Positions 51,261 to 62,830 of a DNA stretch of 64,000 bases are shown here, in pieces. The stretch comes from Rheum nobile (lineage: Eukaryota > Streptophyta > Magnoliopsida > Caryophyllales > Polygonaceae): NCBI GenBank assembly GCA_027886185.1, contig WOAB01000619.1, forward strand, positions 7,378,001-7,442,000, read 5' to 3'. The position numbers and the translations under genes are program-made. Position 1 is the first letter of the stretch. Every line of letters starts with the position of its first letter. Below the pieces are notes generated by a model. It did not search any database. It was not told where the DNA came from and saw only the letters and a program-made list of their open reading frames with translations.

Positions 51261-52770
51261 ATGGAAAAGCTCGATGAGATTGCACTAGATCCTTCCAAGC
51301 CAAACCAGACGATAAGGGTCGGGTCGGACCTGGACGACTCGACCAAACAACAAATATTGGATTTCCTTCGGTCTAATGCTGACTGCTTCGCGTGGTCACA
51401 TGAAGACATGGTCGGGATATCTCCAAACGTTATTACTCATAAATTAAATGTAGATCCATCTCACCCTCCTGTGAAGCAAAAGCACAGGAAATTCGCCCCT
51501 GAGCAGAATAAGATCATCGACGACAAAGTCAGGAGCGTGCTAGAAACGGGAAAGATAAGAGAAGTCGGCTACCCCGATTGGCTAGCCAACGTGGTTCTGG
51601 TCCAAAAGAAAAACGGCAAATGAAGAGTCTGCATCGACTTCACTGACCTTAACAAAGCATGTCCCAAGGACTCCTTCCCACTTCCTCACATCGACGCCAT
51701 GGTCGACGCAATAGCGGGACACGAAATGTTATGCGTTCAGTGGTTACAATCAGATCCTCATGGAACCAGAAGACCAAGAGAAAACGACATTCGTCACAAA
51801 TCAAGGTAGTTATTGTTATAAAGTGATGCCCTTCGGACTAAAAAAAGCAGGGGCTACGTATCAACGACTAGTCAATAAGATGTTCAAAGATCAGATTGAG
51901 GACACAATGAAAGTCTACATAGATGACATGCTGGTCAAGTAAAAAAAGTAGAGGGACCACATCGATCACCTCTGCGACGGCTTCGAGGTATTGAAAAGAT
52001 ATAACATGAAACTAAATCCTATGAAATGCTCTTTTGGAGTCTCGTCAGGGAAATTCTTGGGGTATATGGTGACCCAAAGAGGAATAGAGGCCAGCCCGGA
52101 ACAGGTCAAGGCCATGATCAACCTTCGATCTCCTCGATGCGTCAAGGACGTACACAAGCTTACAGGTCGAATAACAGCTCTAAACAGGTCCATCTCAAAG
52201 TCGTCGGACAAATGCAAACCTTTCCATGACGCTCTCAGAAAGAACAAGTCCTTCTAGTGGATAGAAGAACATGAAGCCGCATTTCAAGATCTGAAGAAGT
52301 ACCTGGCCAGCCCCCTACTATTAGCGAAACCTAAAGACGACAAGCCATTACTATTGTACCTAGCAGTGTCGGAGTCTGCAGTGAGCGCAGTGCTGGTCAG
52401 AGAAGAAGACGGCAAGCAGTCGCCAATTTATTACGTCAGTCTAACGCTACTCCCGAGAGGACAAGGTACCCGTCACTGGGAAAACGCGTCCTAGCACTGG
52501 TAATGGCGTCGAACAAACTTAAACCCTATTTCGAATCACATACTATAATTGTTCGCACTAACCATCCCATGAGAGCAATCATGAGGAAACCATAATTCAC
52601 AAGACGAATGGCTAAGTGGGCCATACACCTCAATGGTTACGAGATTGAGTATGAGCCCAGGACGGCAATCAAGTCCCAGGCATTGGCTGATTTTGTGGCA
52701 GATTTTAGTCCGACCCTAGAACAGGAAGCCGTCAAAGAAGCAACACAACTGCTCGCAATAGAGGAAACAG
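51261..52770 (+). pseudogene. Element E RT and first RNase H
   Basis: NADCFAWSHEDMVGISPNVI starts the RT region. VVLVQKKNGK is followed by TGA (51621), then VCIDFTDLNKACPKDSFPLP in the same frame. A shift follows near 51735, and then GSYCYKVMPFGLKKAGATYQ and the catalytic KVYIDDMLVK. RNase H begins near 52340 (LLLYLAVSESAVSAVLVR) and breaks down by frameshift near 52480. Confidence 0.88.
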
Positions 52771-52774
52771 GTAA

Positions 52775-53200
52775 ATGAGAACTCCACACAGACGGAGCGT
52801 CGAACGCTAGGGGATCAGGACTGGGGGTCGTGCTAAAATCGCCACAAGGAGACAAGATAGCCCAACCCGTAAGATGCGAATGAGACGCGACTAATAATGA
52901 AGATGAGTACGAGGCACTCGTGTTTGGACTTATCCTGGCACACGACTTAGGAGTTCGAGAGATCGAAGTCATTTGCAATTCCCTCCTGGTCGTAAATCAA
53001 ATTCAAGGGTCATACAACGCCAAAGACGATAGAATGATAGCCTATCTAGACGTGGTTAAGCAACTAATCAACCAATTTCGGAAATTCGACATCAGACAGG
53101 TCCCCAGAGATCTCAACGCTCATGCCGACGCACTAGCCAACCTAGGGTCCGCCTTGGATCCGAAAGAATTTCCAAACATCCTATTGGCACACATCACGAC
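52775..53200 (+). pseudogene. Element E second (cellular-type) RNase H
   Basis: LHTDGASNARGSGLGVVLKS gives the first Asp block, NEDEYEALVFGLILAHDLGV the Glu block, and VICNSLLVVNQIQGSY and RQVPRDLNAHADALANLGSA the remaining blocks of an RNase HI-like fold separate from the retroviral one upstream. Stops near 52777 and 52884. A second RNase H is diagnostic for Tat-lineage plant retrotransposons. Confidence 0.87.
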
Positions 53201-53479
53201 ACCAGCTGTCCCAAAAACACCCAAGGATCAGAGCACACCGTTGGAAGAGCTTGTCGCATTGGAGGTAGGCGACCGGCCGGATGAAGACATCGTCAACAGT
53301 CATGACGACTGGACATTACCTTACGTCAAATGGCTAAAAGACGGCATCCTGCCCAATGACAAAACAGAAGCAAAAAGGCTAAAGGTACAAGCTCTCTCCT
53401 TCAACATTATAAGTGATGTCTTGTTCAAAAGATCTGCCACAGGGATACTCCTACGATGCCTCAAGACTCCAGAAGTCGA

Positions 53480-54545
53480 GCGTATCCTGCAATCATTACA
53501 TGAAGGAGAGTGTGACAACCACACTGGAGGACGAAGCCTCTCGGGGAAAGCCCTGCGAACGGGATACTACTGGCCCACAATGAATAGAGACGCGATGGAG
53601 TACACCAAGAAATGCGACGCCTGTCAACGACACGCACCAGTTCCACATCAACCCTCAGAACTCCTCCATCCGACTCTAGCACCATGGCCCTTCATGAGGT
53701 GGGGAATGGATATCGTCGGAAAACTCCCACCGGCGTCGGGCCAACGGGTCTTCTTCCTCGCCATGACAGACTATTTTTCCAAATGGGTCGAAGCAGAAGC
53801 ATATCGAGAGGTAAAAGATCAACATGTCATTTCATTTATAAAACACAATATCATGTGCAGATTTGACGTCCTATCAGAAATTGTGTGCGACAATGGCTCC
53901 CAATTCATTAGTCATAAGACTCAAGCCTTCTGGGACCAGTGGAACATCAAGCTGGTCACATCCACTCCTCGATACCCGTAATCCAACGGGCAAGCCGAGT
54001 CTAGTAACAAATTCATCATCAACAACCTCAAGAAATGCCTCACAGGGGCTAAGGGAAAATGGGCAGATGAACTTCCCCTCATCCTCTGGTCCGACAGGAC
54101 CACTCCAAAGAACGCAACCGGACAGTCACCGTTCTCACTCGTCTACGGAAGCAAAGCCGTCATTCCCGCCGAACTGCTAGTCCCGATAGCTCGTTATGGT
54201 CTCCAGACGCATGAACAAAATGACGTCGAACTAGCACACGACTTAGACACGATCGACGAGACTAGGGAAAAAGCTAGAATTAGGATGGTCAGGTTTCAGC
54301 AGCAAGTCACAAGAAGTTACAACAAGAACGTTCGGGCCAAAGTCTTCAAAGTTGGCGATTGGGTCCTCAGAAAGACATTCCAGAACACCAAAGATCCGAC
54401 TGACGGCAAGCTCACACCCCAGTGGGAAGGTCCCTACCTCATCAAAGAAGTAGTCGGACAAGGAGCATATCGACTAGAAGATAAAGACGGACAACCAATC
54501 CTGAGAAGCTGGAACGCCACACATCTAAAGCTATATCACTTCTAA
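53480..54545 (+). pseudogene. Element E integrase
   Basis: The HHCC finger is near 53500-53640 (HEGECDNHTGGRSLSGKAL with CDACQRHAPVPHQP). In the core, MRWGMDIVGKLPPASGQRVF has the first Asp, IVCDNGSQFISHKTQAFW the second; a TAA at 53980 falls just before NGQAESSNKFIINNLKK, which carries the Glu. The C-terminal part (KVFKVGDWVLRKTFQNTKDP, PYLIKEVVGQGAYRLED) ends at TAA 54543. Confidence 0.88.
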
Positions 54546-55264
54546 CCTTATCTGGTAAGACACTAGAACCCCCTCATTTTTCATATATTATTTGTTGTTA
54601 CAACCCGATTCTCTTCCGTAAACCTGACACTTACGTCTAGCAAGGACACGTTCTTATGACCATGAGTACAGGAAAACACAAAGACAAGCTGGATCCAGTC
54701 ACACACAAAAAAGCGCTTACACTACATTTACACGATCGATCGGAATATGAGGAGATGAATACCAGAGGCACGCCGACACACCGCCTGCCTTATACAACAC
54801 ATAAGGTCAACACCTTATTACATTTACGCAATAAAAATATATTGCTCCCCTCCTCGGTATAATACAAGTCATGACTAAACATAAACGTATACACTTGCAG
54901 GCCTCCCTTTTCTTACATGACACGGAAAGCCCTACTCGATGGAGCATACAGGCAAAATCCGAAACAAGTCAAAGGCGTCGCGACTATCTTTTCTAAAAAG
55001 AGTCCGACAAACATTCAGACGTAGAACAAGGTCAATCCTTTGTAAAACAGATTACGCCAATAATAAAGAGAGTCTAATTCTTTTTACATTCATGCGACCC
55101 GCGATGGCGAACGGGTCGCCAATACATATTATCTGCCTACACACGTGTAGGACTTCAAACATTCCTAAAAATATATTATGCGACCCGCGATGGTAGACGG
55201 GTCGCCAAACTAGAAAATATTTCACCCACACACAGGTGGGACCACAAATCATTCACGAAGAGAA
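54546..55264 (+). other. Element E noncoding spacer
   Basis: About 0.7 kb between integrase and the antisense ORF. A phrase cgacccgcgatggcgaacgg (55097) recurs as cgacccgcgatggtagacgg near 55181, with similar following text, a short local duplication. Confidence 0.6.
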
Positions 55265-57160
55265 AAAGTCAAGGGTCAGGAGTCGCATCATTATCTTCAT
55301 TAGGAGTCGGGTCGGAGGAAGGCTGGGGCTCGATCGGTACGTTAGGAATGGCGTCGTTGGAACGAATCTCGTCTTCACCGGCACTCTCGTCCGGAGACTC
55401 CTCTTCGATACCAGCCAGTTGGAACAACTCCGAACCTGGATTCCCCTTAGGAAACAGGGTATCCATGTTCTCCCTCTCTGTCTTCAGATCCCAGGCGTCA
55501 TGTTTACCATCCTCGAACTCCTCGATCATTTCAACACGCGACTTCAACGCATAAAAGGCACCCACGTCGCCTGTAACCCGACCAACATCGATTCTGGCCT
55601 ACTTGACCCTCTCTTCAACACTGCTCTGACTCTCGCTAAGCTCCTTCCGACAATTCTCCAACTTATCTTGGCAAGTTTTCAACTCCCTAGCAAAGCGGCG
55701 CTCAGCGTCCTTCAAACGACTTTCAGCCCCTTCCACCTTGGTCTTCAAAGATGCCAAGTCGGACTCTGAATTAGCAGCCATGTCCTCGGCTTTAGCGACC
55801 ATCTCTTTCACACCGGAATAAGCACCCAAGAGAAACTGAAAAGTCTGGAAAACATGAAGCAAAAAGAAGAAAAAAAAAACGCAATCCGCCAGTTTTCAAA
55901 AAAGAAAACATATATACATAAAACTCGACAAGACATTTTACCTTCCATGCAGAGCATCCCGCCTCGCCAATACAGTCCAAAGGAGAAACACCGTCAACCT
56001 TAGACTTCAAAGCTGGATCTTGAGCATGGAACAAGTCAGCAATCGACCGCCCGACCAGATCAATCTTCTCAATACCGGGAGGAACCACCGATCTCTTCTT
56101 CGAGGTGTCCATGACAACCTTTTCAGCATCAGAAGAGACGACCACCTTCCTCTCCGTACCGACTTTAGCTAGGGGAGATGACTCGGCTGGTGTTAATTTG
56201 CTCGATGAGGCCCTGGCCGCCGCCAGCCTCTGCTCAATTAAACCCTTCCCAGATACTCCCCTTAAGCAAGCACTCGACCGACTAGCGGGAGACACTGTCT
56301 TACCAGACAAAATGTAAGTTACAAATATGACGCGTGACAGAAAACACATGATTCAAACAAAAAACTTACACTTAACACGAGATGACGATAAAGTCGACAT
56401 AACGTCTTGAGTTGTGGGAGCAACGGACAACAAATTGTCGTTCACAAACTTCCGTTCTGACAACGGTATCCCAAGAATGATGTTAGTCAGGCCCTCCGAT
56501 TTAGCATCCACTTCCAAATCTTCAGCTTCAGGGACTACAAAAAAGAAGAGGTAAGCAAAAACTTAAAACATGTCTGACAAGCGGAAATCAGAGAAAGATA
56601 CATACTCTCAACCCGCCACTCCATCAGCAAAAACGAATAGTCACCCCCCTTCTCCAGAGACGATCGCTCGACGAAAAAAACCTTCGACCCCCATCATCGG
56701 TCGTTCACATCAAGATTGGCCACCAAGGGCTTCCGACCCTGACGAATGCGTAGTTGAACCCGAGAAGATCTTTTTGACCCCAAGGAGTAGTTATACCACA
56801 AAGCGTCAAAATTGAAACCAGCCCCAGACTGTAAGTTCAATAGATCCAAAACTCTAAGGATCCGCCACACTTGTGGCATAACCTAACACGGCGCAAGCGC
56901 CAGAGTCGCCAAGAAGTCTCGAACAAGGGGAGTGAACGGGAACTTATGCCCTATCCGAAACGGATAGGCATAAAAGCAGATACACCTCTCATATCGAGCG
57001 TCGGCCCTCTCGTCCGGGTACGGCAACCTCGCAACCGTCTTAGGAGGAAAGCCTCCGACTTAAAGGATTTGTTTCAGTTTTGCCTCCGTTAGCGTCCCCG
57101 TCAGAGCATTGCCCTCCTTTAGAAGAAAAGGGGGGGGGGGGGCTTCGTTCTTGCTCGAGT
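55265..57160 (-). pseudogene. Element E antisense ORF (gypsy-type 'Transposase_28'-like, coiled coil)
   Basis: Reading minus from about 57160: fragments resembling the start of the domain, then MPQVWRILRVLDLLNLQSGA (56879) and RKPLVANLDVNDR, which match the plant family annotated as putative gypsy-type transposon domain. A Ser/Lys linker (55792-56349) follows, then a coiled coil MVAKAEDMAANSESDLASLK with KTKVEGAESRLKDAERRFAR (55862-55599), and an acidic C terminus ending near 55269. Splicing probably joins these pieces. Antisense ORFs between integrase and 3' LTR are known in Tat-lineage elements; their function is not established. Broken by stops and frame changes. Confidence 0.75.
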
Positions 57161-57481
57161 TCGAGCGAGTGGCGGATGATTTGACGGAATTACTAGAAAC
57201 CATGTCCAGTATAGAGAAAGGGGGAAATCGGAAAGCAGTTTTTTGAAACCTTGAAAACCTACCAAAATGAAGAACAGAGAAAGTCGGAGAATAAGATGAA
57301 AGAAAATCATCAAGCCTGCTTCGAATTTATGGAGGGAAGGCTGGAAGAGCAGGACGTCCCATCACACCGCGCGATCGTCACCACGTTAGCCCTCGCATGT
57401 CGCGCCCAAACGAATGGTGGAGATCGTGCAGAGTGGAAGTCGTCTTGGCTCCCGCCCATAGCTGCCTTGAGCCCAAAACGA

Positions 57482-57492
57482 CTTGGGGCTAT
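57482..57492 (+). other. Polypurine tract, element E
   Basis: CTTGGGGCTAT directly before the 3' LTR, the usual form in Tat/RIRE2-type elements. Confidence 0.7.
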
Positions 57493-58125
57493 TGTTGGGC
57501 CTAGAATGCATTGCCTAACAGATTGGGCCGTCTCACCTAAGAAATGGGCCAAGGAGTTTTGAAGGATAACGTCGGATGCTCATCAATACACAAACCCGAC
57601 CGATCCCTTGAATTTTGCCCAAGCTATAAACGACTCGATCCTTCAGCAAACGGTAGGTGGTTCAAACGCAAATTAGAAGCCTCATTAAATACAAGATCCC
57701 GAAGATTATGCAGAGGAATTAAGTGAAAGATCTCATGAAAACGGTAACAAAACCGACGAAGGAGAAGATCCAATAAATAGGGCATGAAAGGGCTACGATG
57801 ACGGACATAGCAATACTCAACTCAACTCTCGCAAAGCTTGCTAACCTACTGGTTCTCGTTTAGCTCTTTTGGCAATAACACTCGACCACCAACGATCGAA
57901 CACTAGAGTGGTTGGTCGGACAAGACCTGATCTTCTGCACCTAGAGGATAAGTTGTACCTTGTCTCATTCTTGTCATCATTTAATCAATATATCATCATA
58001 TAATCTTGCTCCTATTTCGTACGTAGTTGATTGTTCATTTGGTTTGGATTTATTGTGTTCTACCCGATCGACTTGTTACCCCGTCTAAAGCGATTTAGGT
58101 TGATTGATCTTTTCGCCCCAAAACA
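57493..58125 (+). repeat. Element E 3' LTR
   Basis: 633 bp, TGTTGGGCCTAG...CCCCAAAACA. Related to the solo LTR at 49271-49941 but in the opposite orientation. No matching 5' LTR exists in the window. Confidence 0.88.
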
Positions 58126-58700
58126 GTCACTACACTAAAATGCATTCCAAAATACTTCATAAAGTACTAATACGTGATATTATATAGTCACTACACTAAA
58201 GTACTAAATAAAATACTAAATATTAGATAGACACATCTCTTGTAGAGGACATGGCTGAGGCTAGGAGGGCGTGTGGTGTAGCACATCGTTGACCTCTCCG
58301 GTCACGATATATATTTTAATGAAAGCCACTGTCCTACCAAGGTCGGCAAGGGCGGAGGCGTCTCCACGGTTCTGCAAGGTCCTCAAGATACGAGGGTCAC
58401 CGTGCGGGGGTACTACTTCAAAGAAATAGGAGGTGTCTTGTTCACAATTGTTAAAATTATAAAGTTGACTAATGAGCCACCAAATGTCTCTTACCTTTTC
58501 AGCCATCGACAACCAGTTTTCAGGAATGCCACCCTCGTAGAAGTGGGTGGAGGCGCTTGCCATTTGTCCCCTCGTAGGGACGATTCACCCCGGTATGGAC
58601 TGTGGTGTACACCCTATGTTGTGTCGGTTGTACACCCTATGTTATCACTTATATGTTGATATAATACATAAGTTATTTGATAATGAATTTGCTTAATATT
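58126..58700. other. Flank of element E; one weak minus ORF
   Basis: The phrase agtcactacactaaa occurs at about 58125 and 58185, so it is duplicated next to the LTR edge. The minus frame 58563-58261 (MASASTHFYEGGIPENWLSM) is 100 codons of protein-like composition without a family I recognise. Confidence 0.4.
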
Positions 58701-58849
58701 TCATGCTTAGATTTCAGTCTTTTGACATATGTTGTGTATAGATAGAATGAATTTCATTGGTGACATTCATTTCGTTAAAATCAACAATAGATTTTCTAAT
58801 GGACGACAAGAGTTTAATGTTGATAGTATGAAAAATATAAACTTCTCTG

Positions 58850-59205
58850 ACATTGTAATTGTTCATTCCAACAATACAAATATACCATGTGACAAAAATA
58901 TGAACACCACTAACATGAAGTATTCCGCCAATGATAATTCGTGCAATTGTACCATGTGACAAAAATATAAAATTCTCTGACATTGTAATTGTTCATTCCG
59001 ACAATAGAACTATATCATGTGACAAATTATTCATTATGACATTGTAATTGTTCAATCCGAGAAGATACCTTATTAGTAGGTTGACAAATTATTTATTCTA
59101 GCCTTCACAGTCAATTGTTCATTCCGACAATATAACTATACCATGTGACAAAATTATTCATTCTGACATTGTAATTCTTCAATCCGAGAAAATACCTGAA
59201 AGCAG
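58850..59205. repeat. Imperfect tandem repeat, about 60-130 bp units
   Basis: Diverged copies of gacattgtaattgttcattc followed by cgacaatataactataccatg and tgacaaaattattcatt. At least four partial copies (near 58852, 58979, 59040, 59118). Non-coding. Confidence 0.75.
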
Positions 59206-59723
59206 AGACTGGATGCTATGTCCATTTTCATTCAACTAAAGTTGATAATCCACCGATCATGCATCATCTTTGAATTGCCTACCATCATAAGGGCAATACA
59301 TTCATGCAAGAAAATGTCAAGTACTGTCTTTTTTGTTTGTTTAAGAGTCAAGCACTAACTGTTGAATCTCAAACTACGACAAGCAATTTCGCTTTACAAC
59401 AAATTTCCCCTTGCCAAGAATCAAATCACAATATCCTTTTTTTTAGCAGATGAGTATTGGTGACAGGATAGTTCTCAATATATGATAGGATAATTTTATA
59501 TGTCTAATTACTTCATTAATGGGTGATTACAACATTGAAGCAAAACAAGATAATTCTCTTTGTAACTAATGTGCTTATACAACATTGAAGACACTAGAGT
59601 GCTAAGGAAATAAGGCAGTATTAAACTCTGCATAATATCCTGTCACCTATACAAAATTGAAAGACACTAGAGTGAGAGGTTAGTCAATAAGGCAACATTA
59701 AACTCTGCAAACATCAGTTGCAC
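59206..59723. other. AT-rich DNA, no gene seen
   Basis: The phrase acaacattgaagacactagagtg at about 59578 recurs in altered form near 59650. Nothing else recognised. Confidence 0.45.
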
Positions 59724-59840
59724 AGGAGACCAGTCAAGATGACCCAGCAGAACTTCTTTCTTGTACTTGTCAAATGAGCTCATTTTCTTCATCTTATCCT
59801 TCAGGTCTTCTTCTAACTGACTCAAGGCCTCCAATAGGGC
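59724..59840 (-). pseudogene. V-type H+-ATPase subunit H, single captured exon
   Basis: 39 codons after an acceptor (TTTTGCAG): LLEALSQLEEDLKDKMKKMS, then SFDKYKKEVLLGHLDWSP, which matches the C-terminal region of plant VHA-H ([20 protein letters not shown] and onward in Arabidopsis, from memory). Similarity stops after WSP, and the frame runs on into unrelated sequence. Neither the preceding nor the following VHA-H exons are in the window, so this is a fragment and not a working gene. Confidence 0.8.
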
Positions 59841-62008
59841 CTGCAAAATCATATCAAATTTTATGTTACACATGATGTTAAAAAAAACCAAGAACTCATG
59901 ATGTTAGAAAAAATCAGGAACTAGAGGAAAAATTAATCAAGAAGTGAAAGAAACATGTCATTAGCAACAACTTCAGATAAAACTCGCAAGAGATAAGATC
60001 TGTAGTATTATATGAAGAAATAGGTGCTAAGACAATGATTAACTAGAAAATATGGTTTCTATCACTCATATAGAAACCATTGCCTTGACAAAAAAGGCAA
60101 GAAAGAAAAAAGACTTTTTTCTTAAATAGATTAATCCTAATGTGAACAAAGGTAAATAGAGTAGAAAAGATTCCTGCAAATTATGCAGCTTACTTTCTTT
60201 TTATGAGCAAATTATACCTTGCATGTATATGGTTTGATCTTACAAATCCAACCTCTTGAAGGAATGCAGTCAAGATACTGACACCAACTGCACATCCTGT
60301 CCCTACAACAATCATAGCAATATCCTAGAGCAATCAAGTAGACAAATGACCACAAAATGAATGAACGTGGTGATTCAAATATTGGTGAGAATTGAGAACT
60401 AGAAAGCATATAATTGATTGAAAAGATGCAATCTGTTGCTGTCAAATTTGTATGATTAATTCAGTCAAGCTGTTGCTGTCAAATTTGTATGATCCTAATT
60501 CACAAACATTCCAAGCCACCAAAAACACAACATTTAAAAGGGGAACTGCAACAAAGATGAAGCACATCTCAACCAATTTAGATACCACTAGAAAAGCGAA
60601 TGCTAAAATAAAGTAAGTTAAGATTGTTCATTATTGATGACCAAGAAACTAGAACCTTCATCAAGAGGTGTATTCATCCTCATAATCAAGTGCATGACCA
60701 AGCTGTTAACAGTAGTTTGAATCAACTCTGTGTCCTTCCCCAACGAGAGTAAATTCTTCAATGAAGCTTGATTGCCAAAATTTGGTCCAAAACGTTTAAA
60801 TTTCCAATGAGACTAATACCAATAAAAGTCAAATTGACAGTATACACCAACATGCCAAACAACCTTAAGCACAGATGACAGAAAATATGCATGTACAGAT
60901 TACACAAGCATTATGTAAATAGATTTGCTTCACATTAGCTAAGAGTTCGAAATTATAATTGTGAAATCACCTGTTGCAAAAATTTCCTAGTGTTATCTAT
61001 TATAGTGTGAATGTGAGGCAATAAGCAGTTCTATGAAAATTGGCACTGAAGCCAACAAGAAACTCTGGTATATAGTTGTGCAGAAGAACACTAGATACAA
61101 TTATGCTGACCATCTTAGAGGTAATTCTAGTGATTTTCTACTTGTTGAACAATTATTAGCTCTATAAGAAAGCCAACGAAAACAGATTGATTCCAACAGG
61201 CATTACAATTTATAGGCATAAGAAGTATAACATTTATTAGAAAAATTATATACCACCTATATCATAAGTGCTGCACAGTTTTATGCTATGCAGAAGTAAA
61301 CTAGATCCAAAACAACTCACAAGTAATAGTGACCAAACAGTTCAGTCAGTAGTGACATAAATCACCAGTTGCTACCTATGATAAAGTCTACAGTTTGATG
61401 CATCCAGTTTACAAAGTTGTCCCCCTCAATCTGCATGTGGAACAAATAATCACATAAGGAATGAACGTGGTGGTTCAAATATTGGTGAGTATTGAGAACT
61501 AGGAAGCATATAATTGATTGCAAAGATGCAATCTGACCGGAGAACTGGTGCTACAAAGGTCCAAGAGAATATCAGCAGAAAGCCTCAACAGTTCTATGCT
61601 ATCTTCATAGTTGGATTCTTTTAATCATTGAACAAAGAAACATATTAGACTTCCATAGCACATCTTAAATCCTTTTCAATGCACAAGTTTAGGTTATTTT
61701 GGAGGATCCACAAAGCCATCACTTGAAGTAGTTAACAGTCGATAAATCCACAAAGTTTTACATATGCCACAAACATTTCTGTATATTGTCTGATGGTTTA
61801 GGTGAACACAAGAGCAAAACAGTAAATATGAATCAACATCATTCTTCAACATGTAAACATCGAGGGAATAACAGAATCGCTTGCTCTTCTCTTTCTTTTC
61901 TCTTTGAGACTTACTGTAACAAGCAAAAACGAAACAAAAAGTGCAGATTCTTAAGACTTAAAACGAACTTCAATTGGTGACCTGAAGATAGCGATGATAA
62001 ATCTAGAC
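59841..62008 (-). other. Intronic/intergenic DNA between two gene fragments
   Basis: Mostly AT-rich with no gene. One minus segment near 60243-60325 reads GTGCAVGVSILTAFLQEVGF followed by a donor-like GTAAG and could be another captured exon with a hydrophobic helix; its family is unknown. A 75-bp direct repeat lies at 60361-60435 and 61461-61535, and ctgttgctgtcaaatttgta is duplicated at 60431 and 60470. Confidence 0.5.
60361..61535. repeat. 75-bp direct repeat pair
   Basis: 60361-60435 and 61461-61535 begin with atgaacgtggtg and end with agatgcaatctg, differing at about five positions. The 1.1-kb spacing suggests a segmental duplication or a shared repeat family. Confidence 0.8.
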
Positions 62009-62400
62009 CTTGTCTGTGAAATCTTGGGCGAAGAGCATCATTCAATCTGTGATTATAGGCGCTGCTTTCCGGTAACTGATTAGGGCTAAGTTTCCCTAAA
62101 TTGGAGAAGAAATAGCATTTGCAAGCCGCAGTCTGTGGGTACAGATGGCCAAGGGAACCATTCTCGAGCTCTTGGAGATACTCGTTGAGCCGCAGAATCT
62201 CCTACTTCCGATCTTTGGCCTAAAAATTCGTTCGGAGAAGAGCGACTAGAAGTAAGCTTCGATCGGAGAAGAGCGATGGCGATTGCAAGTTTGATTGTCT
62301 GATCTGGAATCGCATTAGAAGTGATTGATGTTGTCGTTGTTGTTTGTTGGGAAAGATTTGAGTTGGAAGCCATTCCCTCCGGAAACAGGCGGGAAGCCAT
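62009..62400 (-). pseudogene. MPS1/PRD2-like meiotic gene, first exon, frameshifted
   Basis: ATG at 62400 opens MASRLFPEGMASNSNLSQ, then TIKLAIAIALLRSKLTSS. After a frame change near 62225 the text continues as KEILRL-like: EILRLNEYLQELENGSLGHL, YPQTAACKCYFFSNLGKLSP, ending RPRFHRQ at a donor (CAAG/GTCTAG, 62009/62008). This matches the N-terminal part of MULTIPOLAR SPINDLE 1 / PRD2, required for meiotic double-strand breaks in Arabidopsis (coiled coil followed by ASCKCYFFDNLG, from memory). A 1-nt shift and a TAG (near 62205) disable it. I did not find the downstream exons in the 2 kb that follow. Confidence 0.62.
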
Positions 62401-62830
62401 GTTCGCTCTTCTCGTGATGCTTTCAATTTCAGTCTCGTCGGCATTCTTCATCGCCGGCTCTCACCCACTTCGTCGCCGGCTCCCACATTATCTTCTCATG
62501 GCGTCATCCCCAATCTCCGCATCCACGTCCTTCACATCCACGTCTGCCTACTCTTCGTCGTCATCGTGTCGGCCGTCGTCGACATCGTCCTCAACGTCGT
62601 CAATCCACCACTACGAGCTCCCAAACGGCGTCGTCCCGCTCCCATTCCCAACCCTAACCCTAGCCTCCCTCTCTCTCTCCTCCGCTGCGTGGGAGGAAGA
62701 ATCGGAATCCCCTCCTCCGATGAAAGAAACAGGCGGTGTAGGCGAAGAAGCAGTCAAGGGAAAAGAAAGAGGATGAAGTGGAGGTGACGGCGGAGCTGGG
62801 TGGAGAGGGTGAATGCAGAACCAAATTTAG
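62401..62830. other. GC-richer Ser-rich open sequence, no family
   Basis: Open on plus (62321-62776, a long Ser/Thr run) and on minus. Composition is low-complexity (tcgtcg, tccacg repeats), so I do not call a gene. It may be the 5' leader of the minus-strand MPS1-like copy. Confidence 0.35.

Larger units (their letters stand above)
49215..58125 (+). mobile_element. Element E: Tat-lineage Ty3/Gypsy element, 5'-truncated
   Basis: Order on plus: partial gag, retropepsin, RT, RNase H, a second cellular-type RNase H, integrase, then an antisense ORF on minus, polypurine tract and a 633-bp 3' LTR. The second RNase H and the antisense ORF are established marks of Tat/Retand-type elements. The 5' LTR, primer site and gag N terminus are missing; a solo LTR interrupts the remaining gag. 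Numerous stops and shifts show an old, dead copy. None of the GC dyads of elements A-D is present. Confidence 0.88.

Noticed and set aside
51966..52247. Minus-strand ORFs across element E pol
   Set aside because: Shadows of the plus-strand RT/RNase H reading, which has recognisable motifs.
57129..57142. Run of about 11 G as a possible G-quadruplex or assembly artefact
   Set aside because: A single homopolymer within a decayed element; no repeated G-runs, and it cannot be judged from sequence alone.
49271..58125. A retroelement with inverted instead of direct LTRs
   Set aside because: The exact GCTGT duplication around 49271-49941 and continuation of gag text across it show a solo-LTR insertion; element E simply lacks its 5' LTR.
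62321..62776. Plus-strand Ser-rich protein of 151 codons
   Set aside because: Low-complexity TCN/ACN runs; it overlaps the MPS1-like exon on the opposite strand, which has real family similarity.
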